Assembly (NCBI RefSeq): GCF_035556675.1
Contig: NZ_DATMFZ010000357.1
Coordinates: 1-17,017 of the forward strand
Direction of reading: 5' to 3'
Source of the DNA: Geminicoccus sp035556675
GTDB taxonomy: Bacteria > Pseudomonadota > Alphaproteobacteria > Geminicoccales > Geminicoccaceae
DNA: 17,017 nt
In this document: positions 1-7,442 of the stretch, one piece after another
Layout of the letters: each line of letters begins with the position of its first letter
Numbering within the stretch: position 1 is the first letter of the stretch
Position numbers and translations under genes: made by a program
Notes under the pieces: generated by a model
Database searches by the model: none
The model's input: the letters and a program-made list of their open reading frames with translations, nothing else
What the model was told of the DNA's origin: nothing

Positions 1-515
1 TGGGTTCTGACGGCCGGCGTAATGCCGACATCCGGCAGATTCGGCACCAGGAGGTCGGTCGCACCGGCCGCCACGAGATCGGCGAGGATCGCTTGCAACG
101 CGGCAATGGCGGCATCGACCTGCGAGGATCCGGGCTCGGCCACCGCGGCGAGCAGGTCGTTGCCGCCGCCATAGACGATATGGAGCGTCCGGCCGCCAGG
201 CCTGGGCAGGCGGAGGAACTGATCGACCTGGGCCTTCAGACCATAGGGGCCAGCTGCCGGGTCGAGCCGGGCGCCGCCCACCGCGAAGTTCGAGCCGCCC
301 GCCTGTGCCGCGCGCAGCTCCAGGCCCAGCCGCTCGGCCAGCACCTCAACCCAGACCGGCCCGTTCGAGAACCGCCCGGCATTGCCGGTGTCGGACAGGC
401 TGTCGCCGAACACCACCACATGGTCGAAGGCCGGTGGCGAAGCGGCGATGGCCGCTGCTGCCGACATGACGATCGTCATCATTCCTCCCGCCAGGAAACC
501 GCGCAGGATCCGCAT
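1..515 (-). CDS. GDSL/SGNH-family secreted lipase/esterase, C-terminus cut by window edge
   Basis: A secreted serine esterase or lipase of the GDSL (SGNH) superfamily. The start codon is the ATG at 515-513. Residues 1-25 look like a signal peptide (basic start, then a hydrophobic Ala-rich stretch). Block I follows as FGDSLSDTGN at residues 36-45, with Ser39 the predicted nucleophile. A block II glycine lies in the AVGGA stretch near residue 80. Block III is GGND at 117-120, with Asn119 the predicted oxyanion-hole residue. The block V Asp-x-x-His pair should lie beyond the left window edge. The FGDSLSDTGN form resembles the lipase/hemolysin/autotransporter-passenger branch, but whether a beta-barrel follows cannot be seen. 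It is divergent from the methyltransferase at 665, separated by about 150 bp. The substrate is unknown. Confidence 0.88.
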   Translation of the reverse strand, partial: MRILRGFLAGGMMTIVMSAAAAIAASPPAFDHVVVFGDSLSDTGNAGRFSNGPVWVEVLAERLGLELRAAQAGGSNFAVGGARLDPAAGPYGLKAQVDQFLRLPRPGGRTLHIVYGGGNDLLAAVAEPGSSQVDAAIAALQAILADLVAAGATDLLVPNLPDVGITPAVRT

Positions 516-664
516 GGGCACATTGTCTCCGAGAGCGGCTGCCTGAGCCTCGACAAGCCATCGGCTCATATGGTTCGTCAGGGTGATGGCGGCGAGCGGG
601 ACGCAGGCTGATCCTGCCGGACACGCTGCGGCCCATCGGCGGTGACGAGCTTGAGGAACCAGTC

Positions 665-1525
665 ATGACGGTGCCGACGCTCGGCCAGCTCCTCCTGGGC
701 ACGGAGGGGCTGGCACTCCTGCGCCTGGCGTTTTCCGACGATGCTGCCGCGCGCGAGGCCCGGGTCGCCGAGATCCGCAGCCTGATCGAGCGCTATGGAG
801 AGCCGGACCTGGCCGCACCGCTGGCAGCGCCGGAATATGACCTGGACCAGGGCTATGGCCTCTGGTCGCAGACTTACGATCAGCCCCTGCGCCTCTTCCC
901 GGTCGAGGAGCCAATCGTCCATCGCCTGCTGGCAGCCCTGCCGGTGGGCCGGGTGCTGGATGCCGCCTGCGGCACCGGCCGCCATGCCGCCTGGCTGACA
1001 GCGCGCGGCCATCAGGTCGTGGGCGTGGACGGTTCGCCCGCCATGCTGGCCAGGGCGAAGGCGAAGCTGCCGGGCTGCCGCTTCGAGCAGGGCGACCTCG
1101 CCGCCCTGCCGGTGCCGAATGCGTCGGTCGACGCAGCCTTGTGCGCCCTGGCCCTCGTGCATGTGGCCGACCTCCGGCCGGCACTCCGGGAACTCGCCCG
1201 GGTGGTGCGGCCCGGCGGGCAGGTGGTGATCAGCGACGTCCATCCGGTCCTGGTCCAGCTCGGCTGGCAGGCCCAGTTTCGCACGGCCGAAGGTGGGGTG
1301 GGCTTCATGCGCCTGAACCGGCACTTCGCGGCAGACTATGCCGCGGCGGCGCTGGACGCCGGCCTGCAGCTCAGCGGCCTTTATGAATCGCCGCTCACGC
1401 CGGAATCTGCCATGACCGTCGCCCGCGAGCCATTGCCGGACGCCAACGCGGCCGCCTGGGTGGGGCTGCCGGGGGTGATCGTCTGGCATTTCATCAAACC
1501 CGGCCCGGCGCCGGCCCGGCCCTGA
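665..1525 (+). CDS. Class I SAM-dependent methyltransferase
   Basis: A 286-aa methyltransferase predicted to transfer a methyl group from S-adenosylmethionine to an unknown, probably small-molecule, acceptor. The core is of the Methyltransf_11/UbiE type. Motif I is VLDAACGTG at residues 97-105. The acidic end of beta-2 is Asp122 in VVGVDGSP. A GDLAALP stretch (143-149) matches the adenine-binding loop, and RVVRPGG (179-185) is the usual post-motif. The first 65 residues are an N-terminal extension ahead of the Rossmann fold that I do not recognise. The ATG is preceded by a GAGG ribosome-binding site. It is the first gene of a plus-strand operon: the TIGR04076-like gene follows after 21 nt and an aldo/keto reductase then overlaps. 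This suggests joint action on one metabolite, which is inference. Confidence 0.85.
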   Translation: MTVPTLGQLLLGTEGLALLRLAFSDDAAAREARVAEIRSLIERYGEPDLAAPLAAPEYDLDQGYGLWSQTYDQPLRLFPVEEPIVHRLLAALPVGRVLDAACGTGRHAAWLTARGHQVVGVDGSPAMLARAKAKLPGCRFEQGDLAALPVPNASVDAALCALALVHVADLRPALRELARVVRPGGQVVISDVHPVLVQLGWQAQFRTAEGGVGFMRLNRHFAADYAAAALDAGLQLSGLYESPLTPESAMTVAREPLPDANAAAWVGLPGVIVWHFIKPGPAPARP

Positions 1526-1546
1526 GCCCAGCAGCGGAACTGCGAC

Positions 1547-1894
1547 TTGCCCGACGACGTCTTCGAACTCTTCGACCTCGAGATCGAGGTGATCGGCTCG
1601 GACCGGCCGATGGTGTGCAACCACAAGATCGGCGACCGGCTGTTCCTGTCCGGGGAGAACCTGTCGATGCCGGCGGGCCAGAGCTTCCCTCTCTACCCGC
1701 TGGCGGCCCTGCTGCCGCTCCTGCCAGCCAAGCAGCGCGACACCCACCCGAACGACTGGATGACCACCGATGCCGTCATCGCCTGCCCGGACCCGCATTG
1801 CGGCGGCCGCTTTTTGATCCGCCGCACCGGGCGCACGAGCTTTCGCCATGGCGACACCACCCGGGTGCCGCTGCGTGCGGAGGCGGTGCGATGA
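1547..1894 (+). CDS. TIGR04076-like small protein
   Basis: A 115-aa soluble protein that looks like the TIGR04076 family of uncharacterised small proteins. The family-like features are an opening beta-strand (DLEIEVIG), a KIGDRLFLSGENL segment near residues 27-39 and a PLAALLPLLPA segment near 51-61. A CPDPHC stretch at 80-85 follows, and with Cys24 this gives three cysteines that could bind a metal or act in redox chemistry. I know no established function. The proposed start is TTG at 1547, because no ATG or GTG lies between it and the in-frame stop of the methyltransferase; the ribosome-binding site (GCGGAA) is weak. A later GTG near 1592 is possible but would cut the first strand. Its stop overlaps the next start in an ATGA arrangement, so it is probably translationally coupled to the reductase. 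Confidence 0.72.
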   Translation: MPDDVFELFDLEIEVIGSDRPMVCNHKIGDRLFLSGENLSMPAGQSFPLYPLAALLPLLPAKQRDTHPNDWMTTDAVIACPDPHCGGRFLIRRTGRTSFRHGDTTRVPLRAEAVR

Positions 1895-2931
1895 GTGTCG
1901 AGACGTTCGAGCTGGTGCCGGGCTACCAGGTATCCCGGATGCTGCGCGGTGCCTGGCAGCTCGCGGGCGGGCACGGGCCGGTCGACCAGGACCGTGCCGT
2001 GGCGGAGATGGCGAAATTCGTCGATGCCGGCATTACCACCTTCGACTGCGCCGACATCTATACCGGTGCGGAGGAGCTGATCGGCCGGTTCCGGGCCGGT
2101 GCCTCCAGCGAGCAGCGGGCACGGCTCAAGGTCCACACCAAGTTCGTGCCCGACCTGGGCCAGCTCCACCAGGTCGACCGTGCCTATGTCACGCGCGTGA
2201 TCGACCGCTCGCTCGCCCGGCTCCGGACCGAGCGGCTGGACCTCGTCCAGTTCCACTGGTGGGACTATGCCGTACCGGGCTGGCAGGAGGCCGCCGGCCA
2301 CCTGGTCGACCTGCAGAAGGCCGGCAAGATCCACCTCCTGGGCGGCACCAATTTCGACACGAGGCACAGCCGGGCGCTGATCTCGGCCGGCTATCCGCTG
2401 GTCTCGATGCAGAGCCAGTATTCGCTGCTCGATGCGCGGCCGGAGCAAGGTCTGGTGCCGCTCTGCGCCGAGCAGAGCATGAAGCTGTTCTGCTACGGGA
2501 CGCTGGCTGGCGGCTTCCTGACGGAGCGGTGGCTCGGCCGGCAGGAGCCGGACCGGCTGGAGAACCGCTCGCTGGTCAAGTACCGACTGATCATCGACGA
2601 CATCGGCGGCTGGGACCTGTTCCAGGCCCTGCTCGCCTGCCTGAAGCGGATCGCCGACCAGCACGGCGTGGGCATCGGCAACGTCGCCACCCGCTGGGTG
2701 CTGGACCGCCCGCAGGTGGCCGGCGTGATCGTGGGTGCCCGCTATGCCGACCACCTGCCCGCCAACCTCGCCACCTTCGGCTTCGCGCTGGACGAGGCGG
2801 ACCGGGCCGCGATCGATGCGATCCTGGCACAGCGCCGCCCGCTGGAAGGCGACTGCTTCGACCTGGAGCGCGACCGGACCGGGCGGCACGGCAGGATCAT
2901 GAAGTACGACCTGGGCGACGCGCCGGCCTGA
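1891..2931 (+). CDS. Aldo/keto reductase
   Basis: A 346-aa NAD(P)H-dependent oxidoreductase of the aldo/keto reductase superfamily, with a TIM-barrel fold, that reduces aldehydes or ketones. The catalytic tetrad can be read as Asp52 and Tyr57 (DCADIY), Lys84 (HTKF) and His122 (QFHWW). The C-terminal half carries the cofactor-binding region around ATRWVLDRP and VIVGAR. The FHWW signature and the GTLAGGFL-x-ERWLGR block near residue 205 place it in one subgroup with the reductase domain at 5077, so the two are paralogs. The start ATG overlaps the stop of the TIGR04076-like gene by 4 nt. The C-terminal tail (DLERDRTGRHGRIMKYDLGD) differs from its paralog, which carries a Rid domain there. The substrate is unknown. 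Confidence 0.9.
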   Translation: MSVETFELVPGYQVSRMLRGAWQLAGGHGPVDQDRAVAEMAKFVDAGITTFDCADIYTGAEELIGRFRAGASSEQRARLKVHTKFVPDLGQLHQVDRAYVTRVIDRSLARLRTERLDLVQFHWWDYAVPGWQEAAGHLVDLQKAGKIHLLGGTNFDTRHSRALISAGYPLVSMQSQYSLLDARPEQGLVPLCAEQSMKLFCYGTLAGGFLTERWLGRQEPDRLENRSLVKYRLIIDDIGGWDLFQALLACLKRIADQHGVGIGNVATRWVLDRPQVAGVIVGARYADHLPANLATFGFALDEADRAAIDAILAQRRPLEGDCFDLERDRTGRHGRIMKYDLGDAPA

Positions 2932-2957
2932 CCGGCGTCCGCCGTGGCGACGCTTGA

Positions 2958-2974
2958 CGGCCGGCACCCGGCCG
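2958..2974. terminator. Possible weak terminator hairpin after the aldo/keto reductase
   Basis: A 7-bp perfect stem (CGGCCGG / CCGGCCG) with a CAC loop lies 26 nt after the aldo/keto reductase stop. No T-tract follows, so termination is uncertain. It may simply be GC-rich intergenic sequence. Confidence 0.3.
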
Positions 2975-3044
2975 GCCTCCATTCCGCCTCTCGAGCCGCG
3001 GGCGACCAGGTCGCCTGCGCGGCCGTATCCGGGGGGATCATTCC

Positions 3045-4319
3045 GTGAAGCTTCGTCCAGCCGTCCTGGCGCTCGCCGCCCTGTCCGCCACCGCCCTGCA
3101 GCCCCTGGCGCCGGCCGCCGCCCAGGACTGCACGATCACGGTCGGCTCCGTCCTTTCCCTGACCGGGCCGGCCGGGCGGTTCGGCCAGGCGGCGGCCAAG
3201 TCGGTCGAGCTGGCCTTCCAGGACCTGAACGAGGCGGGCGGTGCGGCCGGCTGCAGGATCGTGGCGGATGTGCGCGATGCGCAGAGCCAGGGCACGGTCG
3301 CGGTCGATGCCGCGCGGCAGCTGGTCGACCTGCAGAAGGTCCCGGTGATCATCGGCGGCGACATTTCCTCGGTCTCGATCCCGATCGTCACCGCGGTGAC
3401 CGGCCCGGCCGCCGTGGTCCAGGTCTCGCCGGTCTCGACCTCGCCGACGCTCACCACGCTCGCCAAGGAAGGCAAGACCGGCGGGATCTTCTTCCGCACC
3501 ATCACGTCCGACGCGCTGCAGGGCACGGCTGCCGCCAAGTATGCGATCGACCAGGGGCTGAAGAAGCTCGCCATCGTCCATGTGAACAACGATTTCGGCG
3601 TCAACATGGTGGCCGAGTTCCAGAAGGTGTTCGCCCGGCTGGGCGGCGAAGTCACCTCCGTCACCCCCTACAACCAGAACCAGGCCTCCTATCAGCCGGA
3701 AGTCACCGCCGCGCTCGATGGCGACCCAGAGGCCCTCTACCTGGTGGCCTATCCGGGCGACGGCACCACGATCGCGCGGACCTGGATCGCCCAGGGCGGG
3801 CCGGCGAAGTTCCTCCTGAACGACGGCATGAATTCCGCCGACTTCATCCAGGATGTCGGGCCTCAGTATCTGGACGACGCGTTCGGCACCTCGTCCGGTA
3901 CCACCGCCACGCCGTCCACCGACTATTTCTGCGAGGCCTATAACAGCTTCGCCAAGGAGTTCGACTGCCAGGCCCCCGCGGCCGATCGGGCCTATGACGC
4001 CGCGGCGATCGTGGGCCTCGCGGTGGCGATCGCCGGCGAGCCGGACAAGGCGCTGATCAAGGCGGCGATCCCCAAGGCCGTCGATCCCGCGGGCGAGACG
4101 GTCCATGCCGGGCCGGACGGCTTCAAGAAGGCGCTGGCGCTGATCGCGGAAGGCAAGCCCATCCGCTATGAGGGCGTCACCGGGCCGGTGCAGTTCGACC
4201 AGTATGGCGACATCACCGGGCCGTTCCGGCTTTGGCGGATCCAGAACGGCGAGGTAACCACGATCGGCGAGATGGGCGCCGAGGAAGTCGGCCAGCTCAA
4301 GGCCGAGGCGGATCAGTAG
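3045..4319 (+). CDS. ABC transporter periplasmic substrate-binding protein, Leu/Ile/Val (type 1) family
   Basis: A 424-aa periplasmic binding protein of the branched-chain amino acid/amide family (Peripla_BP_6, LivJ-like), which captures a small polar solute for an ABC importer. Residues 1-27 form a signal peptide ending in APAAAQ; there is no lipobox cysteine, so it should be soluble in the periplasm. The mature protein opens with ITVGSVLSLTGPAGRFG, the typical first strand and ligand loop of this fold. It continues with VIIGGDISS, a VHVNNDFGVN strand-loop and EALYLVAYPGDG. The start is GTG, preceded by GGGGGGA at 7-nt spacing. No permease or ATPase gene is near, so it is an orphan that must use a transporter encoded elsewhere or act as a sensor. 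It may be transcribed apart from the aldo/keto reductase 113 bp upstream. The ligand cannot be told from sequence. Confidence 0.9.
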   Translation: MKLRPAVLALAALSATALQPLAPAAAQDCTITVGSVLSLTGPAGRFGQAAAKSVELAFQDLNEAGGAAGCRIVADVRDAQSQGTVAVDAARQLVDLQKVPVIIGGDISSVSIPIVTAVTGPAAVVQVSPVSTSPTLTTLAKEGKTGGIFFRTITSDALQGTAAAKYAIDQGLKKLAIVHVNNDFGVNMVAEFQKVFARLGGEVTSVTPYNQNQASYQPEVTAALDGDPEALYLVAYPGDGTTIARTWIAQGGPAKFLLNDGMNSADFIQDVGPQYLDDAFGTSSGTTATPSTDYFCEAYNSFAKEFDCQAPAADRAYDAAAIVGLAVAIAGEPDKALIKAAIPKAVDPAGETVHAGPDGFKKALALIAEGKPIRYEGVTGPVQFDQYGDITGPFRLWRIQNGEVTTIGEMGAEEVGQLKAEADQ

Positions 4320-4328
4320 GGGACGCCA

Positions 4329-4350
4329 GGGCGGGGAAAGATCCCCGCCC
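4329..4350. terminator. Strong hairpin terminator between convergent genes
   Basis: A perfect 9-bp stem (GGGCGGGGA / TCCCCGCCC) with an AAGA tetraloop starts 9 nt after the binding-protein stop. The Nudix hydrolase stop lies on its other side. The plus-strand continuation CGTTGTCC has only a weak T-tract. Its position suits termination from both directions. Confidence 0.75.
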
Positions 4351-4365
4351 CGTTGTCCACGATCC

Positions 4366-4977
4366 TCAGAGCAGCCCCGCGATCCGGGCGTGGTAGAGGA
4401 GCATGATCGTCTTGGCGTCGGCGATCTCACCCCGGCCGATCATCGCCAGCGCCTCGTTGAACGGCAGCTCCACCACCTCGATGTCCTCGTTCTCCTCGGC
4501 CAGCCCGCCGCCATCGCCGTCGCGCATGGTGGCGTCGATCTCGGCCATGAAGAAGTGGAGGCGCTCGGACACCGAGCCCGGGCTCATATAGGGGGCGAAC
4601 AGAGGCTCGACCCGAACGACCTTGAAGCCGGTCTCCTCCATGGCCTCGCGCCGGATCGCCTCGGCCGGCTCGCGCTCGTCCAGGAGACCGGCGGGCGCTT
4701 CCAGCAGGAACCCGTCCGGATGACCGTTGACCAGGGCCGGCAGGCGGAACTGGCGGACCAGCACCACCGTCCGCCGCTGCCGGTCGTACAGGAGAATCAC
4801 CGCACCGTTGCCGCGGTCATAGACCTGGCGCACGACCGGCCGCCAGGTGCCGTCGCGGCCCCGATATTCGAACCGGTACTTGCGCAGGACGTAATGATCC
4901 TGGCTCAGGATCTGGACCTCCTGGATCCGGACCCGGTCGGTAGCACCTTCGGCCAAGCAGTTTCTCCCGTCCGCCAT
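4366..4977 (-). CDS. nudK: Nudix hydrolase, NudK-like (GDP-mannose pyrophosphatase family)
   Basis: A 203-aa cytoplasmic Nudix hydrolase. The closest family I recognise is NudK, which cleaves GDP-mannose to mannose 1-phosphate and GMP, and related NDP-sugar pyrophosphatases. Shared features with E. coli NudK are YDRGNGAVILLYD (53-65), VVLVRQFRLP (71-80) and VNGHPDG (83-89). Next come PAGLLD with the Nudix helix REAMEETG (110-117), YMSPGSVSE (130-138) and NEDIEVVELPFNEAL (163-177). The glutamates of the Nudix helix coordinate the divalent metal. Length fits the family (about 191 aa in E. coli). The start is uncertain: ATG at 4977 has a poor ribosome-binding site, while a TTG 21 nt further in has GGGAGA ahead of it. 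It is divergent from the AKR-Rid gene with a 99-bp gap. Precise substrate is inference. Confidence 0.88.
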   Translation of the reverse strand: MADGRNCLAEGATDRVRIQEVQILSQDHYVLRKYRFEYRGRDGTWRPVVRQVYDRGNGAVILLYDRQRRTVVLVRQFRLPALVNGHPDGFLLEAPAGLLDEREPAEAIRREAMEETGFKVVRVEPLFAPYMSPGSVSERLHFFMAEIDATMRDGDGGGLAEENEDIEVVELPFNEALAMIGRGEIADAKTIMLLYHARIAGLL

Positions 4978-5076
4978 TCGACCGCTGCCCGGCCTTGCAA
5001 CAAGAAGGATGGCCTCAACGTCCGCGTGCCGACCTGCTAACCGGAGCCGGCCCATTCCTGCCGAGGTCAGCCAGCC

Positions 5077-6567
5077 ATGCCAGCGCCGCTTCCCGCCGTC
5101 GAGAGGATCGAACTAGCTCCCGGCCTGGAGGTCGCCCGTGTGGTGACCGGGCTGTGGCAGGTGGCCGACATCGAGCGCGTCTCCGGGACGATCGACCCGG
5201 ACGAGGGGGCGAAAGCACTGCACGCCTATCTCGCCGACGGCTTCGACAGCTTCGACATGGCGGATCACTATGGCAGTGCCGAGGTCATCGCCGGCCGCCT
5301 GCGCACCGCACTGGCCGAGGGAAGCCTTGCCACGCTGCCCGGCGCCCGGCTCGCCACCTTCACCAAATGGTGCCCTGAGCCCGGGCCGATGACTGCGGAG
5401 GTGGTGCGCCAGGCAGTCGATCTGGCCTGCCGCCGCCTCGCCACCGAGCGGATCGACCTCCTGCAGTTCCACTGGTGGCTGTTCGAGCATCCGGCTTGGC
5501 TGGATGCAATGCGCGAGCTGGCGAGGCTCAAGGAGGAGGGTCGCATCCTCCATCTGGGCGTGACCAATACCGACACCGACCATCTGCGCGTCCTGGTCGC
5601 CGAGGGCATCCCGGTCGTCACCAACCAGGTCTGCGTCTCCCTGCTGGACCGCCGGGCCACCGGCCCGATGGCCGGATTCTGCCGGGCGCACGGCATTCGG
5701 CTGCTGGCCTATGGCACGCTCGCCGGCGGCTTTCTGTCCGAGCGCTGGCTGGGCCGGCCGGAGCCGGCCGAGATCGGCGACTGGAGCAAGATGAAGTACC
5801 GGCGCTTCATCGATGCGGCCGGCGGCTGGGACGTGCTGCAGGCGATCCTGCGGGCCTGCGCCGAGGTGGCCAAGCGGCACGGGGTCTCGATCAGCAATGT
5901 CGCGACCCGCTGGGTGATGCAGCAGGAGGCGGTGGGTGTGGTGATTGTCGGGGCCCGGCTGGGCGAGAGCGAGCATCGCGACGACAATCGCCGCCTGTTC
6001 GGCTTCAGCCTGGACGAGGCGGACCTCCAGCGGATCGACGCGGCGCTGGCCGATAGCCGGCCGATCCCGGGCGACTGCGGCGACGAGTATCGCCGCCCGC
6101 CCTTTTTGACCGCGTCCGGCGACCTGTCGCACCATCTGGACAGCCTGCCGCCGGTCTACCAGGCCGTGCCGGTGGATGGCCGGCCCGGCCGCCTGCGCAT
6201 CGACAGCGGCAGCGTCTGGGAGCCGATCTGCGGCTATGCCCGCGCGGTGCGGATCGGCGACCGCATCCTGGTCTCGGGCACCACCGCCACCCATGGCAGC
6301 GGCGAGATGATCGGCCAGGGCGATCCGGCGGCGCAGACCGTCTACATCCTGGATAAGATCGCGGCCTCGATCCGCTCGCTGGGCGGCAGCATGGCCGACG
6401 TGGTCCGCACCCGCGTCTACCTGCGCGATGCCGAGCAGTGGGAAGCGGTCTCCCGGGTGCATGGCCGCTATTTCGGCGAGATCCGCCCGGCCAACACGCT
6501 GCTGGAGGTCGGCCGGCTGGTGGGCGACTACGACGTGGAGATCGAGGCGGAGGCGGTGGTCGACTGA
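5077..6567 (+). CDS. Aldo/keto reductase fused to a C-terminal Rid (YjgF/YER057c/UK114) domain
   Basis: A 496-aa two-domain protein. Residues 10-335 are an aldo/keto reductase with a full catalytic tetrad: Asp60 and Tyr65 (DMADHY), Lys97 (TFTKW) and His132 (QFHWW). Residues about 360-496 are a Rid-family domain. It shows a YARAVRIGDRILVSGTTA strand pair, ADVVRTRVYLRD, a VHGRYFGEIRPANTLLEVG stretch and the closing VEIEAEAVVD. Rid domains normally trimerise and bind small ligands at subunit interfaces; RidA deaminates reactive 2-aminoacrylate. Here the conserved active-site Arg of RidA (usual PAR-S/T motif) is Asn473 in PANT, so RidA-type deaminase activity is unlikely. Continuous reading frame and good conservation in both halves argue against a sequencing artefact. 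Its 3' end overlaps the opposite-strand transglutaminase gene by 40 nt. Confidence 0.9.
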   Translation: MPAPLPAVERIELAPGLEVARVVTGLWQVADIERVSGTIDPDEGAKALHAYLADGFDSFDMADHYGSAEVIAGRLRTALAEGSLATLPGARLATFTKWCPEPGPMTAEVVRQAVDLACRRLATERIDLLQFHWWLFEHPAWLDAMRELARLKEEGRILHLGVTNTDTDHLRVLVAEGIPVVTNQVCVSLLDRRATGPMAGFCRAHGIRLLAYGTLAGGFLSERWLGRPEPAEIGDWSKMKYRRFIDAAGGWDVLQAILRACAEVAKRHGVSISNVATRWVMQQEAVGVVIVGARLGESEHRDDNRRLFGFSLDEADLQRIDAALADSRPIPGDCGDEYRRPPFLTASGDLSHHLDSLPPVYQAVPVDGRPGRLRIDSGSVWEPICGYARAVRIGDRILVSGTTATHGSGEMIGQGDPAAQTVYILDKIAASIRSLGGSMADVVRTRVYLRDAEQWEAVSRVHGRYFGEIRPANTLLEVGRLVGDYDVEIEAEAVVD

Positions 6568-7442
6568 CCGGGCTGCGGCGCCACGTCGACCTCGACCTCC
6601 ACCGTATGGGCGCCGCCGCCGAAGATGACCCCGTTCACCGGGCTGACATCGGTGAAGTCGCGGCCGAACGCCACCGTCACGTGCTCCTCGCCCGGGATCA
6701 CGTCGTTGGTGGGGTCGAGGTCGACCCAGCCAAACGGCGGCGCCCAGACCTGGACCCAGGCATGGGACGCGTCGGCGCCGACCAGGCGCGGCTTGCCGGG
6801 CGGCGGGCGGGTCAGCAGGTAACCGCTGACATAGCGGGCCGGCATGCCATGGGCGCGCAGGGCTGCCAGCATCAGGTGAGCGAAGTCCTGGCAGACCCCG
6901 CGTCGGAGCGCGAAGCACTCGGCGACCGAGGTACCGACCGCGGTGGCACTGGAATCGTAGGTGAAGTCTCGGTTGATCCGGTGGGCGAGCTCGATCGCGG
7001 CGGCCAGCACCGGCCGCTCCGGTGCCAGCATCGGGGCCGACCAGGCATGCAGCTCGTCCGGGCAGCGCACTGCCGGCGATTCGAAGCGGAACTGCCGCAC
7101 GTCCAGCGTATCGGCCAGGTCGGGCTGGGCTTCTTGCGCGTCGAGCGAGCCCACCGGCAGGCTGCGCTCCGGGTCGAGCCCCTGCCTGGCCCGGACCTCG
7201 ACCTCGCTGCGCGCCAGCACGGTGAAGCTGTCGTGCTCCTGCTCCAGCGTCACCACGCTCATGGCGTTGCCGAAGAAGTCGAGCGTGTCGCGCATCACCG
7301 TGGGGCCGGGCCGGATCTCCAGATGGAAGCGGCGCACGTCCTGGCGGTCGGTCAGGCGCGGCGAAAGGTGCAGGACATGGTGGGCGATCGAGACCGGTAG
7401 CCCGTAGCGGTAGGTCGTGCGGTGGCTGACCTGGAGGATCAC
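6528..7442 (-). CDS. Transglutaminase-like cysteine protease family protein
   Basis: A 304-aa bacterial transglutaminase-like protein, last gene of the amidoligase operon. Residues 1-80 match the N-terminal beta-sandwich common in this family (opening VSHRTTYRYG). The core holds the papain-like triad: Cys184 in GVCQDFAHL, His227 in ASHAWVQVW and Asp243 in WVDLDPTND. Family members hydrolyse or transfer acyl groups at amide bonds. In these clusters the role is inferred to be cleavage or cross-linking of a peptide made by the ligases. The start is GTG at 7442, which overlaps the ATP-grasp/alpha-E stop as GTGA and implies translational coupling. No signal peptide is present, so it is probably cytoplasmic. 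A longer upstream reading frame exists but lies within the ATP-grasp/alpha-E gene and lacks family similarity. Confidence 0.9.
   Translation of the reverse strand: MILQVSHRTTYRYGLPVSIAHHVLHLSPRLTDRQDVRRFHLEIRPGPTVMRDTLDFFGNAMSVVTLEQEHDSFTVLARSEVEVRARQGLDPERSLPVGSLDAQEAQPDLADTLDVRQFRFESPAVRCPDELHAWSAPMLAPERPVLAAAIELAHRINRDFTYDSSATAVGTSVAECFALRRGVCQDFAHLMLAALRAHGMPARYVSGYLLTRPPPGKPRLVGADASHAWVQVWAPPFGWVDLDPTNDVIPGEEHVTVAFGRDFTDVSPVNGVIFGGGAHTVEVEVDVAPQPGQSTTASASISTS

Noticed and set aside
2742..4430. Minus-strand open frame of about 560 codons across the binding-protein gene
   Set aside because: Low-complexity Asp/Gly/Arg translation, and it crosses the hairpin at 4329-4350. The plus-strand reading has a signal peptide and family motifs.
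4978..5076. Search for sigma-70 or EcfG promoter between the Nudix and AKR-Rid genes
   Set aside because: No GGAAC motif and no acceptable -35/-10 pair; a promoter must exist for these divergent genes but I cannot locate it.
6536..6600. Imperfect inverted repeat around the AKR-Rid stop codon
   Set aside because: It arises from similar acidic Val/Glu-rich C-terminal codons on the two strands, with a mismatch and a long loop, so a functional hairpin is not supported.
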